DNA of 64,000 nucleotides from Anseranas semipalmata (lineage: Eukaryota > Chordata > Aves > Anseriformes > Anseranatidae), in assembly GCA_013399115.1 (NCBI GenBank), contig VXAA01003936.1, forward strand, positions 29,260 through 93,259, read 5' to 3'. This document shows, piece after piece, positions 59,240 to 64,000 of this stretch. Position 1 is the stretch's first letter, and every line of letters starts with the position of its first letter. Under the pieces are notes generated by a model. It worked only from the letters and a program-made list of their open reading frames with translations. It was not told where the DNA came from and searched no databases. The position numbers and the translations under genes were made by a program.

Positions 59240-60835
59240 ATGCTGGGGCCGAAGCCTGGGTTTTCTCTGCACTTGATTTGATAAACGAAAAGGGAGAACT
59301 GGCTTCCTCAGACATGGAAAAAGCTGAGGTACTCAATAAGCGCTTTGCTGGTGGTCAAGTCTTCACTGGTGGTCAAGTCTCCTATGTCTGTCGGGACCCT
59401 GGAACTCGAGGAGAGGGTGAGAGGTGTGGACTCCGTCCCACTGTGATGGTGGAACAAGTCCGGGACCGCCTAATGAAGCTGGACGTGTATAAGTCCGTGG
59501 GGCCAGACGGTATACATCCCAGGGTGCTGAGAGAGATGGCTGATGTGGTTGCCGAACCGCTCTCCATCATATTTGAAAAATCATGGCTGTCAGGTGAAGT
59601 CCCCGGTGACTGGAAAAAAGAAAACATTACTCCCATTTTTAAGAAAGGGAGAAAGGAAGACCCGGGAAATTACAGGCCGGTTAGCCTCACCTCTGTGCCT
59701 GGGAAGATCATGGAGCAGATCCTCCTGGAAGACATGCTAAGGCATGTACGGGATAAAGAGGTGATCCGGGACAGCCAGCACGGCTTCACCAGAGGCAGAT
59801 CTTGCCTAACCAATCTGGTGGCCTTCTATGATGGAGTGACGGCATCGGTGGACAAAGGNNNNNNNNNNNNNNNNNNNNNNNNNNNNNNNNNNNNNNNNNN
59901 NNNNNNNNNNNNNNNNNNNNNNNNNNNNNNNNNNNNNNNNNNNNNNNNNNNNNNNNNNNNNNNNNNNNNNNNNNNNNNNNNNNNNNNNNNNNNNNNNNNN
60001 NNNNNNNNNNNNNNNNNNNNNNNNNNNNNNNNNNNNNNNNNNNNNNNNNNNNNNNNNNNNNNNNNNNNNNNNNNNNNNNNNNNNNNNNNNNNNNNNNNNN
60101 NNNNNNNNNNNNNNNNNNNNNNNNNNNNNNNNNNNNNNNNNNNNNNNNNNNNNNNNNNNNNNNNNNNNNNNNNNNNNNNNNNNNNNNNNNNNNNNNNNNN
60201 NNNNNNNNNNNNNNNNNNNNNNNNNNNNNNNNNNNNNNNNNNNNNNNNNNNNNNNNNNNNNNNNNNNNNNNNNNNNNNNNNNNNNNNNNNNNNNNNNNNN
60301 NNNNNNNNNNNNNNNNNNNNNNNNNNNNNNNNNNNNNNNNNNNNNNNNNNNNNNNNNNNNNNNNNNNNNNNNNNNNNNNNNNNNNNNNNCACCAAGATGA
60401 TCAGAGGGCTGGAACACCTCTCCTATGAAGAAAGGTTGAGGGAACTGGGCTTGTTTAGCTTGGAGAAGAGAAGGCTCCGGGGAGACCTCATTGCGGCCTT
60501 CCAGTACCTGAAGGGAGCGTATAAACAGGAGGGGGAACGCGTGTTCACACACGTCGATAGTGATAGGACAAGGGGGAATGGTTTCAAACTAAGACAGGGG
60601 AGATTTAGGTTGGATATTAGGAGGAAGTTTTTCACTCAGAGGGTGGTGAGGCACTGGAACAGGTTGCCCAGAGAGGTTGTGGATGCCCCATCCCTGGAGG
60701 CATTCAAGGCCAGGCTGGATGTGGCGCTGGGCAGCCTGCTCTAGTAGTTGGCAACCCTGCCCAGAGCAGGGGGGTTGAAACTAGATGATCTTTAAGGTCC
60801 TTTTCAACCCATGCCGTTCTATGATTCTATGATTC
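59240..60835 (+). mobile_element. CR1 LINE, long copy with internal assembly gap
   Basis: The plus strand encodes CR1 ORF2 reverse transcriptase from [20 protein letters not shown] (near 59278) through [23 protein letters not shown] and [14 protein letters not shown]. Then a 531-base gap follows, then [20 protein letters not shown] to the C-terminus at about 60744. The 3' end has the CR1 ATTCTATGATTCTATGATTC octamer repeat. The visible frame is open on both sides, so this is the best preserved CR1 in the window, but the N-terminal endonuclease half is absent and the catalytic core lies in the gap. The 5' limit is approximate. Confidence 0.95.
59859..60389. other. Assembly gap (531 N) inside CR1
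   Basis: All bases are N. The gap lies inside a repeated element, so it probably arose because reads could not be placed uniquely. The missing part should hold the reverse-transcriptase active-site motif. Confidence 0.95.
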
Positions 60836-62360
60836 CCTTTGCGTTTCAGGCCATCTGGGTGCTGTTGTGAACCAAAGCCAATGGAGCTGCACAAAGGGGG
60901 GCAGGAAGACCTGCGACCATTGCTCACGTCTCCATCTCACTGCAAAGCCTGGGTATAGCCAACATGGACCACCTGAGCTCATCAGTGAAAGCTGGGCACA
61001 TTTTTGTGCCAATCAACTTGATTTCATGGCTGTGTGGGGATACAACAATAAGTAAAGGCACTGGCTTCGGGCCCAGCATCTCACGTCTCAGCTCTGACCC
61101 CAGGCAAGGGCGAGAGTTTATGTGCAAGAAGAATTTCTTAGTGACAGCAATTACCTTTTGTCTGCCTGAGAACTTTTGGCACAACATCAGCAAATGGCAG
61201 CAACAGTGAGGTGGATAAACATTTCTTTTTCCGTTTTTATTTTAAGGATGGACTAATTTTGCATCATGCAGCTATAAAAAAACCAAACTCTGATGGGTTG
61301 AGTCAAGCAAAAACAATCTATAGGAACTTGTTAATTCCTGATAACCACATTCTTCTTTTCCCCATCTGGTCCATGCCTTGCAACGGGGGTCATGGAAATG
61401 CTTGTTAGACAAACCCACAAGAGGCAATTCTGCAGGAACGCCATCAAAAGTGGAAGGGCTGAGCAGAGCCCCGAGGACTTTTCAGAACTCTCCTTTAACG
61501 TTGTGTTTTTGCTGGAGGTGTCTTTGCCTTTGGCTTTTGCCAAAGGGCAGCGGTGAGCTGTCTGCTCCCTGACAGCCACGGCAAGGTGATGGTAGGTGGC
61601 CGGCTGCTGGATGGGGGCCAGGAGAGTTTCAGGAAAGACATTAGTCACACCACTTCCCAGAAAAGTCTTCAGTAACCACCAAGTGTTCCCACAGCCCTGA
61701 GGGGTTTTGTTTTCATTACCTTGGTAAGTTAGGATTTATTTTTGATATTACCTTGTGAAAAGCCCCGGAGAACGGCTGCCCATAGCAGCCGAACCTGTCA
61801 CTACCTCACAAACCAGCGAGGTGGCCCCAGCTCTCTGCAGCAGGCTGCTCTGCCGCTGCAAGACCTTCCCAAAGCTGAGCCACAGCACAGCGTCGCTCAG
61901 AGAGTACCCAGACACTGCGGCCATGTCCCTTGCAATCATCTTTCCTCTTACAATGGCAGCTTCGTGCTATACTGATAAAAAAGTCCAAGTACTCTTTAAG
62001 CCATTAGTTGACCTTGTGGGTCATTTCCCTCTGTATGTAGAATGAAAGGGATCATACTGACTTATGTTTATCATAATTTTTCACATAATTAGGACTTTGT
62101 GACCAGGGTCCGTGCTGTCCCCCAGAGGCCTGAGCAGCCAGATGTAGTCGGAGCAGCGCGGTGAGAGCAGCCAAGTTCTTCTCTAATGAGGTGAACCGTG
62201 GGACTGAGAGGCTGGAGCACACTTTGTACAGGGATACTATGTCAAGAATTAGGGAATTACACTGCATAACCTCCATGGAAAACATTCCCACTGATGTTAA
62301 GCCATGTTCTCTCCTGAATGGCATGGAGTTGGAGAAAAGGCAGGGAGGGAAAACTGAAAT
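60836..62360. other. Intergenic, no feature seen
   Basis: No gene, RNA or mobile element is supported. Open frames are short (up to 105 codons) and overlap on both strands. Confidence 0.6.
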
Positions 62361-62361
62361 G

Positions 62362-62890
62362 ATGAAACATTTTAAGGTAAGGAGAGGCTAAAAAGGCTTT
62401 GGAGAGAAGGAAGGGGGGGGGTTATGCCTGACATTTGCAAAATCATGAAGGCAGTGGATGAGGTGAATGCAGAGCTGTTATTTGTCATATCCCACATACT
62501 AGAACTTGGAGGGGGCATGAGGAAACTAGTAGTAGACTGGGTTAAGATAGATAAAAGGGCTTCTTCGCATAGCAGAGTAGTGAACCTTTGCAATTTGTTT
62601 GAATGAGAATGTTGTAAGAGAAAGGGGATAGGACAAAAGGGGATTAGTCACTTACGGACAACAGGTCCATAACAGATGCTGAATGAAATACACAGGATGC
62701 ACCATCTACCAGCCCAAATACATCAGTTGTAGGTGCTGGGGGAGTACAGGGGGAAAGGACTGCAGAAAATTTCCAGTCTTGTGTGCTCCCTAAGAAGCAT
62801 TTCCTACTGCCATGGTTGGGGACAGGGTCCTTGGCTAGAAGAAACATTGATCTGAACATCCAGGACATTTCTTGTGTTCTCAGAGAGAAA
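62362..62890 (+). mobile_element. Ancient CR1-type LINE 3' region
   Basis: The order of words is that of an old amniote CR1 tail: an AGGAGAGGCTAAAAAGGCTT start, then AAAATCATGAAGGCAGTGGA, GTGAACCTTTGCAATTTGTT, GGACAACAGGTCCATAACAG, TTGGGGACAGGGTCCTTGGC and an end near TTCTTGTGTTCTC. It differs much from the young copies at 48.1 and 55.5 kb and has no open frame, so it is a fossil from before or early in bird evolution. Limits are approximate. Confidence 0.75.
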
Positions 62891-64000
62891 CATGTTGGGG
62901 AAAAAAAAAATTCTCAGTGATATTTAAAAATGACTGACGTAGAAAATGTATTCCATATGCTTCTGTGCAGGAACTGATTCTGGTTCAAACAAAGGGAGAA
63001 AAAGGGCTAAGGCACAACGGCTTAGGAAGGGGGCAATGAAATGAAAACCTGCTGGGATAGTGTTTAAAGACTGTCTAGAGGGACTCCAACCTGAGGTGAT
63101 CCTGTTTGTTCCCTCTGAGCTGTCCCCAGAGCCTTAACTGGGCTTTTTCTTGGAAAGAGCTACCTGGACCACATGTAAAACTGGATGAAGGCATGAACCA
63201 GAAATTAAGCAATGGGTCAGTCAAGGATGATCAGGGTCCAGTATCCCCTCTTTTACATATCACTGTCATCATATCCATTGTGTATGTCTCTAGCTTATAT
63301 TCACTGACAATTTTGCAATAAGCCTTGTAGGTGCTCATATATTTGGCTTATTATAAGAACACATCCTCAACCTATAATTCTTGCACAAAAAGTAAAATAA
63401 GAATTAGGTATGAAAAGCTGTGATTTACAAGAATGAGTAAGCCAGTGTTTAACCTAGCCAGCTAATTTTCCTTTAAATCTCTGCTGAAAGCCACAGGCAG
63501 GCTTCCAGCATATGAGTCTTTCTTCTGTATTTCCTACAATTTGAACAAGAGTTCATTTGGAGTTATAGATTGCTGGGGGAAATTGGCTCTTCTCCATCTG
63601 GTTTCCACCTATTCTGCAAAGATCCCACAAAAATTGAAAAGCATTTCCTGCGATTTCAAAATGTGCTGCAGCCACTGGAAATCAGTGGGAAACACTAGTG
63701 CACTAACCAACCAACACGACTGTGCTGCAGAAGAAACTTGACCTTTGGCTGCAGTGGGTCTGGAGTACTGTGAGGAGCAATGACTCTCAGGTCACATATG
63801 AGTAAGAATTCTTCAGCCCGAGTCAATGGGAGCCATGAGGAGAAGTTTGGGGAATTCATTTTCCATTCAACCCACATGGAAAGAAATCTGGAAAGCGCAA
63901 CACCCCAATCTCTAGACCAATCCAAACTTTGGCAACTCTACAGGAGATGTGGTTTTTAACTAGAAATTTCAGTGCTTCATCCCATGTGCATTTCCCATGA
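62891..64000. other. Intergenic, right end of window
   Basis: It is AT-balanced with a short A-run at 62901-62910. No exon is recognised. In human the next genes beyond ALOX5AP are non-coding RNAs and then TEX26 and MEDAG; nothing here resembles them. Confidence 0.6.

Overview
This window is avian nuclear DNA. The evidence is several CR1 non-LTR retrotransposon copies with their typical 3' ends, a GC-rich LTR of a type I recognise from bird genomes, and spliced vertebrate genes. The order USPL1 then ALOX5AP on the same strand matches human 13q12.3. The species cannot be told from the sequence. Most long open frames are chance, because the real genes are split into short exons.

Layout. (1) 1-18.7 kb is AT-rich with no coding exon I can support. 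Its plus strand is rich in A and C, as expected if it were transcribed leftward. In human, HMGB1 lies here head-to-head with USPL1, so this may be a long 5' intron of HMGB1 (inference only). (2) 18.75-19.3 kb is a CpG-rich island broken by a 339-base assembly gap (19304-19642). It is probably a divergent promoter, and USPL1 exon 1 is probably lost in the gap. (3) 24692-36.1 kb holds USPL1 on the plus strand: eight coding exons that join in frame to 1094 codons, with the SUMO-protease triad Cys240, His452 and Asp468. CR1 copies sit in intron 1 and in the last intron. (4) 36.1-41.5 kb is the gap between the genes. It carries a second CpG-rich island with two intact tRNA genes on the minus strand, Val(AAC) and Asn(GTT), each followed by a T-run terminator. 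(5) 41556-49.4 kb holds ALOX5AP (FLAP): five coding exons giving 161 residues, the same length as human FLAP, with an LTR in intron 1 and a CR1 in intron 4. (6) 49.4-64 kb is intergenic: a 254-bp CTTT microsatellite, three more CR1 copies (one with a 531-base gap, one very old), and an AT-rich block that could be a regulatory element.

The two protein genes have unrelated jobs. USPL1 is a nuclear SUMO isopeptidase linked to Cajal bodies. ALOX5AP is a nuclear-envelope MAPEG-fold protein that presents arachidonate to 5-lipoxygenase for leukotriene synthesis. They are neighbours by conserved synteny, not an operon.

I did not find a clearly new biological system. The points most worth a second look are substitutions in the FLAP inhibitor and substrate pocket, a conserved Cys pattern at the USPL1 N-terminus, the tRNA pair between the two genes, the flip in strand composition at the CpG island, a 97 % identical CR1 pair flanking the last ALOX5AP exon, and single N bases that seem to hide collapsed repeat sequence.
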